Below are positions 38,076-50,100 of a stretch of 64,000 nt of DNA, piece by piece. The stretch's first letter is position 1; each line of letters starts with the position of its first letter. Origin of the DNA: Capitella teleta. Lineage: Eukaryota; Annelida; Polychaeta; Capitellidae. A program made the position numbers and the translations under genes. The stretch lies in NCBI GenBank assembly GCA_000328365.1, contig KB306105.1:14780-78779 (forward strand), in the 5' to 3' direction. Under the pieces are notes generated by a model. It was not told the DNA's origin. It saw only the letters and a list, made by a program, of their open reading frames with translations, and made no database searches.

Positions 38076-38968
38076 TCAGGTGACTAAAATAACGTTTACT
38101 TTACGAAGCAATTCCTTGTAAGCAGAAGTTGCCCATGCGTAAATGAAGGCATTTGCCACTGAATTTAAATATCCAAATATGTGTGTATAAGCCAAACACA
38201 AACCAAGCACAAAGTTTGTTTGCCTGGGATCATCATTCATGTGAAGATAGAGAAAATAGCTGATGGCGATGGAATGGGGAAACCAGAAAAGCAAAAAGCT
38301 GCCAAGTATCTTCCCCAAAGTGTGCATTGCTCTTGACGGAACTTCACCAGAGTCAGTTGCCTGTATTTTACGTCTCTGTGCAAATGCAGTTAATCCAATT
38401 CGACCATAGATTGCAATCAGATGAACACACACAATAAGATAAACCGCAAATCCGGTGAAAAGTCCTTTAAAATCGAAACTTTTACTCTTAAAAATATTTG
38501 AATGGCCAATCCGAGAGCACACAGCCATGCTATACAAATAGCGCAATATTTCACACGTGATGTGACAATCAGCTTGTAACGTAATGGCAGAAATATGGAA
38601 ACAAGCCGATCTAGAGCAATCAACACAAGGCTAAAATGCGATGAGAATGTTGCAAGCTGCATAGTACAAAAGAAAGCCATGGTCACTGTGGCTTTAATTT
38701 GTTGTGGAAACAGAAAGCTGTACGTGGTGTTGATGAATAAAGCAAGGCCCATCACGGTGTCGGCGCTGGCGAGTGACATGATGAGGGCATCAGTGGCCTT
38801 CCTGATCTGTCTCACAAATACAAATGACGCAATCATACAACCGTTGAACACAAAAACACAGATTCCAACAGAAATAACAATTCCATAATGGATATTAGCC
38901 CAAGATTGGCCCCCAAATTTGTCTCCTACACTTGAGAAAGTTGACGTATTTCTTTCGGCTTCCGTCAT
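38076..38968 (-). pseudogene. Rhodopsin-class GPCR, copy 4, frameshifted
   Basis: Begins MTEAERNTST and is nearly identical to copy 5. The frame is lost near 38487, in the second outer loop: the run here is ttttactcttaaaaat where copies 3 and 5 have ...actacttaaaaat, one base more. The rest, from helix 5 to helix 7, continues in another frame (38546-38076). The C-terminus also differs, ending RKVNVILVT instead of RKICRWS, because the duplication breakpoint near 38098 falls in the last codons. It is either a young pseudogene or an assembly error at a single base. Everything else is intact. Confidence 0.85.
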
Positions 38969-39598
38969 GATATCGCGTTTGGTGAAATTGGCTGAAAAAT
39001 CACTGGTATTGAAGCTTAAATGTTCCTGTTTGGTGACACAGACATTTGCAAAACAAATATCGGATCTGGATTCTCAAACACAGCTAATGCAATTATTATA
39101 TTGCATCATTCGATAAGTTTAAACGAAACGACTCCGTTTACAGAATTCAATGGACTCACTCCATTTACAGCAGTTATGTTCCGGAAACGTGCGACGAACA
39201 TCGAACCTTATCGAATCAGAGAGTGTCTATCTTGTGCTGTTTGTCCAATACAAATCTTATCTCGTTGTTACTGAAAACCAGCCTCCTGCCATCAGCTCAC
39301 CATATAATTTTAGGTTAAATCTTTTGTAACCTCCGTCATGAGTGAATACGCACTTTTATCCAATTAGCGATGCGTTGCATAAATCTATTGCTACCAGTAG
39401 AAATGTGCATAGAACACTCACTATAATGTAAATCAGTGCTTCGAGCACTTTTCTGACTTAACAGTGTTAACTAAGCATGGATACCTGTCCACTCAAAGTG
39501 AAGTTAGCGGAGACAGTAAAATAATTAAAGCAATTATGAGTAGAATGATAACGCTTTGCATGCGCCGCCATTTCTATAATCCCCCCAGCATACCGGTC
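38099..39598. repeat. Duplication unit B (contains receptor copy 4)
   Basis: Nearly identical by eye to unit C across the receptor and about 630 bases of upstream flank. The junction with unit C lies at about 39598 (ccggtctccaa, then gccatgagtatttt), so B and C are directly adjacent in head-to-tail order. Confidence 0.85.
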
Positions 39599-39690
39599 TC
39601 CAAGCCATGAGTATTTTTTTTTTTTTTTAGTACAATCAATTTCAATTTAACATAAAATGTTAAAAGCTTGAAATTGAATGGTCATCATTA

Positions 39691-41289
39691 TTAAGACCAC
39701 CTACATATTTTACGAAGCAATTCCTTGTAAGCAGAAGTTGCCCATGCGTAAATGAAGGCATTTGCCACTGAATTTAAAGGGAGGGAGAACTGGTTAAAAA
39801 TGGACTTTGAGTCGTTATTTGATACACCAAAAATGATTCCTATGCCTGGCCCACACAAGAAATATAATCGCTAACGATTTCGCGGGAGATATATTGCTAA
39901 CTAGGCGTGACGTCAGTCGCTGTGATGAAACACCGAGTTCCCCATCTTTTACAATGGGCCTCGTCATATCAGTGTGTCCTGCGACTAAACACCTGGATAT
40001 TTTTTTTATTTTCTCTTCGGAAATAGATAGAATAATCATTTTGCCACCAGTCAGGCGCGAAAAAAAATAATATTTTTCGCTATTTTTCTTATTTTAACAA
40101 GCGATTTTCTAGGACACCTACCACGTTTCTCATCCTGAAACAGTAAAAAGGTCAGCCAGAGTGCACCACGCATGCGCTTTCGTTTCGTAAACAACAGAGA
40201 TGTCCTTTTATGGAGAAGATGATCTGCTCTGATTGGCTGAAATCGATAGCTTCACGAGGGGAACGGGACCAATCAGCCATCAGCCAAACCAAGCCATCAG
40301 CTGACGTTTGCCTCCTATACTTCGCAATGGACGCCATTCTCCCATAGGCGCAATGCTAACCCCGATATTCGGAATGCATTATTTCCTTACGCTTGCATCC
40401 AGGCATGGTGTTTTTGGCACGGAATGCTATCAATTGGTGCTATGAGTCAATAGGACATCACTTAAAATTTAGTTCCCCATCCCTTTAAATATCCAAATAT
40501 GTATGTATAAGCCAAACACAAACCAAGCACAAAGTTTGTTTGTCTGGGATCATCATTCATGTAAAGATAGAGAAAATAGCTGGTGGCGATGGAATGGGGA
40601 AACCAGAAAAGCAAAAAGCTGCCAAGTATCTTTCCCAAAGTTTGCATTGCTCTTGACGGAACTTCACCAGAGTCAGTTGCTTGTATTTTACGTCTCTGTG
40701 CAAATGCAGTGAAACCGATTCGACCATAGATTGCAATCAAATGAACACACACAATAAGATAAACCGCAAATCCGGTGAAAAGTCCTTTAAAATCGAAACT
40801 ATTACTACTTAAAAATATTTGAATGGCCAATCCGAGAGCACACAGCCATGCTATACAAATAGCGCAATATTTCACACGTGATGTGACAATCAGCTTGTAA
40901 CGTAATGGCAGAAATATGGAAACAAGCCGATCTAGAGCAATCAACACAAGGCTAAAATGCGATGAGAATGTTGCAAGCTGCATAGTACAAAAGAAAGCCA
41001 TGGTCACTGTGGCTTTAATTTGTTGTGGAAACAGAAAGCTGTACGTGGTGTTGATGAATAAAGCAAGGCCCATCACGGTGTCGGCGCTGGCGAGTGACAT
41101 GATGAGGGCATCAGTGGCCTTCCTGATCTGTCTCACAAATACAAATGACGCAATCATACAACCGTTGAACACAAAAACACAGATTCCAACAGAAATAACA
41201 ATTCCATAATGGATATTAGCCCAAGAATGGCCCCCAAATTTGTCTCCTACACTTGAGAAAGTTGACGTATTTCTTTCGGCTTCCGTCAT
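39691..41289 (-). pseudogene. Rhodopsin-class GPCR, copy 5, split by a DNA transposon
   Basis: Starts MTEAERNTST at 41289 and is open to 40489, through helix 6 and into helix 7 (CLAYTYIFGYL). There a 707-base element interrupts it. The remaining codons, NSVANAFIYAWATSAYKELL and RKICRWS then stop, lie intact beyond the element at 39777-39691. If the element is not spliced out, translation ends 6 residues into it (KGWGTKF-type tail) and the receptor loses most of helix 7 and helix 8. The rest shows no other damage, so the insertion is recent. Confidence 0.9.
39778..40484. mobile_element. Non-autonomous DNA transposon (MITE) with TTAA target duplication
   Basis: 707 bases. The ends are inverted repeats, AGGGAGGGAGAACT on the left and AGGGATGGGGAACT read from the right (12 of 14 match). 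They are flanked by TTAA at 39774-39777 and 40485-40488, where the uninterrupted receptor copies have TTAA once. No transposase frame is present. A TTAA target with AGGG-type ends suggests the Kolobok or piggyBac superfamily; Kolobok is the better guess from the ends. It sits in the coding sequence of receptor copy 5 and is absent from units A and B. Confidence 0.88.
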
Positions 41290-42085
41290 GATATCGCGCT
41301 TGGTGAAATTGGCTGAAAAATCACTTGGATTGAAGCTTAAATGTTCCTGTTTGGTGACACAGACATTTGCAATACAAATATCGGATCTGGATTCTCAAAC
41401 ACAGCTAATGCAATTATTATATTGCATCATTCGATAAGTTTAAACGAAACGACTCCGTTTACAGAATTCAATGGACTCACTCCATTTACAGCAGTTATGT
41501 TCCGGAAACGTGCGACGAACATCGAACCTTATCGAATCAGAGAGTGTCTATCTTGTGCTGTTTGTCCAATACAAATCTTATCTCGTTGTTACTGAAAACC
41601 AGCCTCCTGCCATCAGCTCACCATATAATTTTAGGTTAAATCTTTTGTAACACTCCGTCATGAGTGAATACGCACTTTTATCCAATTAGCGATGCGTTGC
41701 ATAAATCTATTGCTACCAGTAGAAATGTGCACAGAACACTCATTATAATGTAAATCAGTGTTCCGTGCACTTTCCTGACTTAACAGTGTTAACTAAGCAT
41801 GGATACCTGTCCACTCAAAGTGAAGTTAGCGGAGACAGTAAAATAATTAAAGCAATTATGAGTAGAATGATAACGCTTTGCATGCGCCGCCAATCCTCAA
41901 ATCTCCGTCGCATACCGGTCTCCAAAAGGAAGATAATCGAATTATCAACTCGGCCTTAATTAAACTTTGTCAACTTCGGCTCTTGAATATCGTTCATATT
42001 TTTGAGAAATATGCCCTCGGGGAAGGCTGACGGTTTCTTGAAGGGTGATATTCAGAAGCCTCCTGAACGTGGGGTAATCATATGA

Positions 42086-43818
42086 TCACAAACCGCTTGC
42101 TTTTTCGGGTTCAAAGTTTTGCGGCGTCAAGAATGCTCCGCTGAGTTGCTCTCTGGGTAGCACCTTCCCAGCTCTCTTGGGTTTTGTTGCCGGAGATGAG
42201 GGTGCTGATGGTGAGGTACTGAGGGAAGCTGACCTTGATAGTTTAGCTTGAGAGGTTGGTGGGATATGTTGCGAAGGAGATTTGGTCAGAAGCAATCTAT
42301 GTTGCTTTGATTGGCTTGGAGAAGGTGGTATTGATGTTGAGGATTCTTGGTGTGGGGTTTTGCGAGGAGTTGAAGAAGCTGCTAATGGACTTTGGCCGCT
42401 TGGTGTTCCTAGAGGCGTTGGTGGTGCCTCAGTGGTGGAGAGAGGGGTAGGCTCTGACAATTGTTGGATTAGTGAAGTGGCCCTTGTTGATGGGGATTGT
42501 GGTGGAGACTTGGGAGCTTGGGTGACCGCTTGTAGGAGTGGTTGTGTTGAGCTAAGATTAGGGGCAGGAGGTTGAATTGTGTTTTGAAGTGGGACAGTGA
42601 CTGTGGGTGTCATTGTAGCAGGTGGTGGAGGCCTAGGAGCAAGGTGGGTGAGTAGTTGAGGAGAACAAGTCGTGGAAGTCTCACTTGAAGACACTTTGGC
42701 GGGGGCAGAGGCTACTGGCATATTGGTTGGTTCTTGAGGAATATGCTTATCAACTGGGTTGTAGTTGGGCGTTGCTTGAAGTCCTTGGGGTTTTAGAACT
42801 TGGCCAGACGGTTGAATAGGTTGATGTTGAGACGGGCCATGATTGGTCATGATTGGAGCCTGTTTTGATGGCATCAGAGGTTGTCCAGGGTGTGATTTTT
42901 GCGGCACCGGGTCTTCAAAGGGACCGTAGTTAGGTGTAGCCCGAATTGGTTTGGGTCTACGAATTTGATCAGGTAGCTGAGACATCTCTTGAGGAAGGTT
43001 GGGCTTTGAGACCATGGCCTGAATTGATGGCCTTTGAGTAGGCTTCGAGTTTGGTTCATGGTGTTCAAATTGGCCGTTATTGGGTGTATCTGTCTGAGAA
43101 GGAACAAGCGCTGAGGGTTGCGCTGGCAATGGTGGGAGAAGTGATATATCCTTGCTTTGATGTACGACGAATCTAAGGGACTCGTTTTCTTTCATCAGTT
43201 TTTCTTTGATTTTAATCTCTGCTTCAAGCTTTCTCCTCTGTATAACGTACTTTTCGCTCAGTTCCCTATAGAAGAAGGAAGCAATAAATGGTGATCAATT
43301 AATAATTATAATAGTCAAATGACCCAAAAGCTCACTTTCCGTAATCGGTCTTCATCATAACTATTGCTTCCAAATTCTCGATCTTCTGTTGCATGCGGTG
43401 GATTTGATCCCTAGCAACAGGCAGAGCTTCCAGCTGGAGTAACACAAATCGACACTCAAAAAACCTTAAAACTGAACACGTACTTGCTGTTTCATGGTTT
43501 CACTGAGTTTCCGAACTTCGTGAAGTTCCTGATTTTTCAGTCCAATTACAGCTTGCAAACTGTCCACTTCCTGTTTGAGGTGGCGGTACTCAGCCTCTGG
43601 GTGAAGGCGGGGGTTGTTGATGGTCTCCAGCAGATCCTGCTCTCGTTTCTTCAATTTCTGGCACTGGCTTTGGTAGAAGGCAATCATTCCCTGAGGGGAA
43701 AGTCTTGTTAATGGATGTTTTCCTTTGCGGGCGATTATAGTTACAAATAATTGAGCTCGAATCCGTTCGAATTTCCCGGTCACGGCCATTAACTGAGTCT
43801 TATGTTGTTCCTGTAGCT
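42086..43818 (-). CDS. Coiled-coil and proline-rich protein, 3' part, at least 4 exons
   Basis: Exons on minus: 43818-43745, 43690-43484, 43433-43336, 43265-42086, all in phase, giving about 519 residues. The start is not found, because the first exon listed needs one base from upstream. The first 150 or so residues are charged heptad-like helix (YQSQCQKLKKREQDLLETIN, LKNQELHEVRKLSETMKQQ, VARDQIHRMQQKIENLEAI). The last exon turns into a long Pro/Ser/Gln-rich tail with a degenerate repeat around TPNYGPFE and ends KPKRAGKVLPREQ...SGL. The coiled coil followed by KENESLRF recalls the C-terminal coil of the MTUS/ATIP microtubule-binding proteins, but I am not sure. The donor after 43745 (TTT|GTAACT) is weak. 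The stop lies at the edge of duplication unit C. Confidence 0.7.
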
Positions 43819-43819
43819 C

Positions 43820-46240
43820 TGAAATTCGAAAATGAATAGATATTTCTTTTATTCCTCAAATGGTTACATCTGTAGTTCTGGGGCGCATCCTGACTTTTGT
43901 TCCACATGTACATGAAGTACGTGGAAACAAGCCGCGGAATTTCAATAGTACTTCTTCATTGACCTTCTTCATCGCGTCTTACTAATTATTTACCCTTTTA
44001 TTGAAATAATAAATAAAATATAAATAATCTACTGAGTCGATACTCGTCTAGCGCTTTGGACCCATGCCAGGTGAGCTATAAACTCCGCTAAATTTCTCTA
44101 GCCTAAGAATTACGATTCGAATCATTATTCTGGATAAAATGAAAGATTACCAAACAAATATGATGAGGAGAATTCGAATTTGTTTGTCGGAGTCCTAGAA
44201 GGCTATTGTGACAACTCAGTACACTGTATACATGGTACTGTACATCGATGGCACTCAAATTCTCAAAATGTATGAATGACACTATATAGAGGAGAAAAAA
44301 GAAAGAAAGAAGCAAATCCCAACTTATAGAAATTAAAATTTCACTATGAAAATAATTTGCATTTAATCTGAAGTCTCAGAAATGAAATATAAATAACAAA
44401 TCAAAACTTTTATTCATGAAAAAGGCCATAATCCGAAAAAAAAAATCGGCTACGTGTGGCTATAATTCATAACAATGTCAATCTCTGCAAGCTGTGCAGT
44501 GCGGTTAATGTAATGGAAATTATGCACTATTAATTGTGTTGGTAATACCATTGCATATACATTATATCAATATACTCTGCATGCATATTATCCGTGTTGA
44601 TTGCCACAAAATTGTAATGTTTTATACTATTTCTGTTATATTTTCATCCAGCTCATCACGTAGCTGGGTTGATCCTTATTCACACGTACATGTATTTCTA
44701 AAATTGTTAACTGCCTTGAATTACGATTCGATATAGTGAATCTAATGTAGGCCTACTCTAAACTTTTCATGTTTATAGAAAATATTTATAGCGTAGCTTG
44801 AAGATTCATGTACAATTGTACATGGTACTGTCATGCCACCCAGATCTCAAGAATGCAACGATTGTACCATTCTGCCCGGCTTTTATTTCAGCATAAATGT
44901 GAGCTCACTTCTTATGATATATTCTCCATAACAGATCTACATATCGAGAGGGATGCTGGTGCAATGAACACCTACCTACCTTTGAGTAAAATGATAATCC
45001 CTGGAAAAGTGTCAATTCCGTCCATCATGATACCAATGGTCAATCAGTTCGGAATTCTGAATCTGTGACTTGGAGGTTTTCAGCGGTGATTACATAATCT
45101 CTACAGCAGCACATGATTGAATTCAGCAGCAACCGACGCAGGTTCAGCCGATCGAGGCACCAGGTGGGCCAAACAATGCCCCGACGGCGATTATCACGCA
45201 GATTACAATTTTATAATTATAATATTGATGGTGCTATTAGGAGTTATCACATGGGCGACTCATTCTCTCAACCATGTTTCAATCATAGTTGTCATAATCA
45301 TTATCAATAGTTTATGGGGTTCATAAATACTAAAATCTCACTGTAGCAAAGTTATGGAATTACACAATTTCACATTTCACTTTGAGCTGCTCAACATTCT
45401 GCTTTTCATAGTAAACTTGATGAGGAATCTTTCATGTGTATTTGTGGATTATTGTCTTATGGAGATACGAGGTCATAAGACGGTGGTCTTTCAAATTGAA
45501 GGTTCGAATCTACTTCGGACAATCATGCTGGTATAGATTACATCAACCCGACCAACCGGGCTGATATACAACGTAGGCTAATATCAGAACAGTTGCCTCT
45601 ATACAACACATAGACATGCCTGTTGCTCAGATAACCAGTTTAATAATATGAGGGGGTAGCATTTGGTCACAGAATTTAAAGGCAGCACAAAAGTTTAAAC
45701 ACCTTGGAATCTACAAAATGACTCGAAAAATTGAAAACCCAAAAATTTTAAATTCCAAGTTAAAAAAAGTGTTCAACACTATAATAGATGCCACCAATAT
45801 AGAAGTTATTATCGTCAAAATAAGATAAGCGAAAGTCATGAAATAAAAATAAGCGACAAGATTATGAAAATCTTTTATATAAATAAAAAGCCAGACAAAA
45901 AAAAAAGATTCATGAACAATGAAAAAATCAAATAATTTCTTCCCTAACAAAACAATCTTTCAACAACACACGCAATTCACAAACACACAAAATTATAAGA
46001 TTTCCTGAGCAATTACACAAAGCATGAGATTAAAATCATCAATCATGTATTGAGAAAAATTTAGAATACGGTATACAGTATAATATATGAAGACGGAGAT
46101 TGAGTCTGCTGCCTGAAAAAATTGCTTCTTATTGAAATAAGTTGGCATGATATCCAAGAACACCTCTCAGAGGCTAAGAAATTTAAACTACCAACTAAAC
46201 ATTTAAGTGTTGGTACATGAGAAGAAAATTGCATAATTAT
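43820..46240. other. Spacer upstream of the coiled-coil gene
   Basis: Should hold the 5' exons of the coiled-coil gene, but none could be placed in phase with confidence. AT-rich. Open frames at 44103-44315 and 45711-45950 (minus) look like AT-rich noise. Confidence 0.4.
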
Positions 46241-46248
46241 GCTTATGA

Positions 46249-47956
46249 TTAGGCAGAGGCATTGAGCGGACTGAGGCTGAAACTGTCAGTGGACAGGAGA
46301 TCATCGTCGAAGGAGCTGCCCACGCTGGACACGCCTGAACTGGACCTCAACCAACCCTCTTCAGAAATATCCGGAGTTCTAGGAGAAGAAAAAAAAGAGG
46401 TTACAGTCCCCGCACATAACTGATTTCTTGTTTTGCCAGCAGAATTTCTTCTGAGGAACCAACACCTCACCTCATTTGCTCAAGCAATGGACAATGCATT
46501 TCTGACCCCGATTTCACCGGAACTTGGACCTACGATTCAATCAATAAAAAATAAAAAATAAATTATTCAACCAAATCTAACTCACGCCTTCATTTTCTTT
46601 CAGCGATGAACTTCGCTGGAGTTTTACCTCATTTCTGGTTCCTGCTAAAAGGGTTGAAAATGAATAGAGAACAAAAAGTTGAAAAAATACAAGTACGTAT
46701 TATAAAACCAACCTTTGCTCTGAATAAATTCCCTACAAGCTGAGTATTCCTCCGGATGAATGCCAACACTTAACGACACTTTCATGACTTTGTGACGCCG
46801 CAGGAAGCTCCGTGTCACAATAGCGTTCTGAAACATTCCTGCTAACTTCCCTGATTTGCACAAATGCCAGAGATCGTCAAGGGCTTCAACAGAGGGGCAC
46901 GCCACATAGAACACCACAGAACCATCGCCTATACCAAGAATGTCACGACGAAACTTCTGCAGCTGAGCTAAAGTTTTGAGAATGCCTTTGCGAGCAGAGA
47001 TGGTCTGTGTTGTGACCCCAGTCTCAGCAACATCACGCAAATTCTGAAGCTCAATCAATGACGTCTCCAAAATTTCATCATTGATTTGGGACGTGAGTTC
47101 ATCCTCTCGAGATTGGTAATCAGCTCGACTGGCTGAGCGAGGGGTGCGACCAACATCTTCATCCCCAACCTCGGCTTGTAGACGCACTCTCACAGCATCT
47201 GAAAAAAACCAATAGAACAATCGGTTAGATGACGTGACATCTCTGACCTCTCCGCCTGCTCCCAGGGGTCAGCCCCCTTCTGGGTCGTGACCCACTCCTA
47301 GCTCGAAGACCACTTCTTCCTCTTCTCCTGTCATAAACCTCCTCCTCTTCCTCCTCTTCTCCTGAAAAATTCAGCCTCTGTGGAGGCACGCGATCTGTCG
47401 TGCTGACACCAGAGGCCGCTGGAGGTCGACCTTGAGGTGGAGGGTCACCTTGTTCAGAAAGACAACTAAGGCATTGGCATGAGTACAACAAATGAACATA
47501 TATATCAGAATTTAACCAGAATCAGAGAGAAAGAGATAAAAAAATTGACATTTTTTCTGGTACTAACGAGGAGAAATAATGTTGGCCACATGGTCCTGGT
47601 CAGTTTCCCTGAGAGAGCTGACCAACTCCTCAAAAGCACGATCAGGTTTACGCAGCAGTACGTCCAGCAGAGTTTCATTCTGGCTGTCAATGCCTCCTTT
47701 CTCCTTAATCCTGGTCACATCTCTGGCGGTCAAAACCTTCCTCGACTGAAGTCGATTTAGGACATCATCTGGATACATATTCTCTACTAGAGAATCTCTG
47801 TGCTGGGAGAGATGCTGCTTATGCGCCCTGGTCATCAGCACATCTAGAGAGGGAGGGAGAGATGAGACGAGAAGAGGGGGGAGGGTGGAGAGGAGTACCG
47901 TCAGAGCTGCCAGCGCTCGTTGTTGGAGCTGAATCAGCGGCATTCGAGGACATCAT
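46249..47956 (-). CDS. CARD-containing adaptor with TRADD-N-like domain, 7 exons
   Basis: Exons on minus: 47956-47899, 47843-47568, 47448-47248, 47198-46713, 46641-46586, 46529-46471, 46378-46249, all in phase, giving 421 residues. Start MMSSNAADSAP. Residues about 20-111 form a CARD (HKQHLSQHRDSLVENM, DDVLNRLQSRKVLTARDV, LLDVLLRKPDRAFEELVSSL), a death-fold domain used for homotypic contacts in caspase and inflammatory signalling. Residues 112-178 are an acidic then Arg-rich linker. Residues about 269-338 (GSVVFYVACPSVEALDDLW ... HPEEYSACREFI) resemble the TRADD-N-like domain that accompanies CARD or Death domains in many invertebrate signalling proteins. The tail is Ser-rich. No catalytic domain, so an adaptor role is inferred. 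Intron 1 is only 55 bases, and reading through it also stays open, so the start region could differ. Confidence 0.85.
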
Positions 47957-47959
47957 CCC

Positions 47960-50100
47960 ACAATGTCCATGTCACACATGATGATCGTAATTCTGGGGAG
48001 AAAAGGGGTCAGTGAACTAATAAATAATCTATTACTCATTATTTGCTACAGTATTGGAGCAAGAGGGCGATGATCATCAATTATGTTCTTGTGAGAATGA
48101 TCAAGTCAGTTTAAACTCATTATTTTTTGCTTTTCATGTTTGTAGCAAATACAATGCTGCTAATAGAAGTGAAATTCAGCAAAGAAGAACCGAGTGCAGA
48201 AACGTTGGTATTCAACCTGCCCTCAGTGTGCAACCTTATTGTCTGAAGGGACCAAGAAGGTGCAGGAAGAATTCCTGAGCAGTTTTGGGAATAGTATAAG
48301 TTTGCTCAGGCCATGTTGAAAACAAATGGATTATGGATGTAAGTATTTTCTTCTTAGTACTGGAGCTTCTAATACTATTCAATTACCACCATTTCTTGCT
48401 GTTCAGGGCCATTCGCTTTTGTAAAGGGGTTTTCATTTCACAGATGGCGTGAAAGCAGTGCCCAGATTCATGAAGCAATTGAGTGGAGCTGGGAATGGGT
48501 TATGCTTCACTTTGAAAGCCTACAATGACTAAAAAGTTCCAGCTGGAACATTTCCCTGTACACTCAGAAAGACAGCTTGAGAGCGGAAAGCTCGTAGTGG
48601 GAGAGATACCTCATCACGGCAGAAACTCGGCCGATGGAACAAAATCAACACCAACTCATTTATGCATTCCACAGGGTTTGTCATGGTGAAGGGGAGATGG
48701 GTCTTATTGAAAGTGACGTCAGTCATTTAACAACTTCATCAGAAAGCAAATGCAATCAATGAAATCCAAGCTTGGAATCCTCATTAAGGCGTCCAAACTC
48801 TAAATCTTGCAACTCCAGAAACATCACTTTTTTTCACACCCTGTCTGGAATGAATCGTATCCCAGATAAAAAGATTTGCAGAATTTGTGCTTTAAGTGTC
48901 GATTGTTTCAAGGGTAAAGCTGTCTCACGGCTTCCCATGCAAGTGAAGGTGGCCGGTTTAAGGCCATTGACGGACTGAGAATATGGATCGATGCCAGCTG
49001 CCTGATCGAAAGGATATCCGACTCTACGATTGAATAAGTCATTGCTCAAATGGCAGCTTCCCATGCAAGTTGAAATAGTTAAGATCCAGATTTTCATTGT
49101 GTGATTCTTCCCATTGTGATACCTGATCATTGTCATCATACCATCATCATCATCATTACTACCATTAGTCTACAAAAAATCAATTTCTTTTTTTATATCA
49201 TTATTCTTTTTTTCTTTATTTTTTTCCCCGTTTAATTCACATTGATGTATGTTATTGTTAAATAAAGGATTTTTCTCTCTCTCTCTTGTTATGGGCAAGA
49301 AAGAGATCGCCGCTTTGGAGTAGAGGCTTTGGGATGCCTGTCACCAGGTTACATAAGCGTTCTCCCTTGTTCAAATCCAATCCGACGATGGATGATGTCA
49401 AGGTCATCGAAAAAAAATCAATATGTATCTTATTACTACTTGTTTCAGTTCCATTTTCAACATAGCCTTTCGGTACAGCTTTTGGTATGTTGCCACTATA
49501 CCAAATACTATCAGAGCGTCGTCCCTCTACTTGCATTATTCCTACAATAAATTGTTATTGTTGACGGTTCATCATTGTGCTTTCCACGGACCATCCTCCA
49601 TTAAGAGAAGAACATGACACTACTCATTGTAAAGTAAAATCTCAATTGTTAAGTTCACTTGTGGCAGATTTCAAAAAACCTTTTTTTTAATTAGAATTGA
49701 AAGCTATTGCTTCTGTTGGAAGAATTTTAACCTCTCCCTGAATGCCTGTTTTTTACAGTAACAGTTCTGGTCTAACTTAGGTAGAATAGATGGCGTTGAG
49801 GTTATTAAAAGAGTTTTGCTTAATATTAGGATTCAACTTTCATGTACTTTGCATTTTGATACCAATTGTCTTTGAGATGTTATCGACCATGGGATAGGCC
49901 AATATTTGCTGAATCCGAAGCTTCGGCGGTTCACCCTCTGCCGAAACGAAGCAGAAGAATAAAAAAAAATAAAAAGTTAAACAATCACCATGAAGTTCTA
50001 TTGGGAAAACAAATAAATATTCATGAAATCGATCAAAGAAGGTAGAGGAAGGATATCAACTTGGCGCTTTCTGGGTCACAGCGCCACCTGGCGACGCGAC
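47960..50100. other. Region upstream of the CARD gene
   Basis: No coding exon recognised. The word cttcccatgcaagt occurs at about 48938 and 49056, suggesting a small diverged duplication. The block at 49890-50145 may be a hAT-like MITE remnant. Confidence 0.45.

Larger units (their letters stand above)
39599..42096. repeat. Duplication unit C (contains receptor copy 5 and a MITE)
   Basis: The same unit as A, but with 707 extra bases (39778-40484). Its upstream edge at about 42096 (cacaaaccgc) runs directly into the last codons of the coiled-coil gene at 42086-43818. Confidence 0.85.

Noticed and set aside
45711-45950. 79-codon hydrophobic minus-strand frame as a membrane protein
   Set aside because: Phe/Ile-rich composition is what AT-rich DNA gives by chance; no promoter or homologue is seen.
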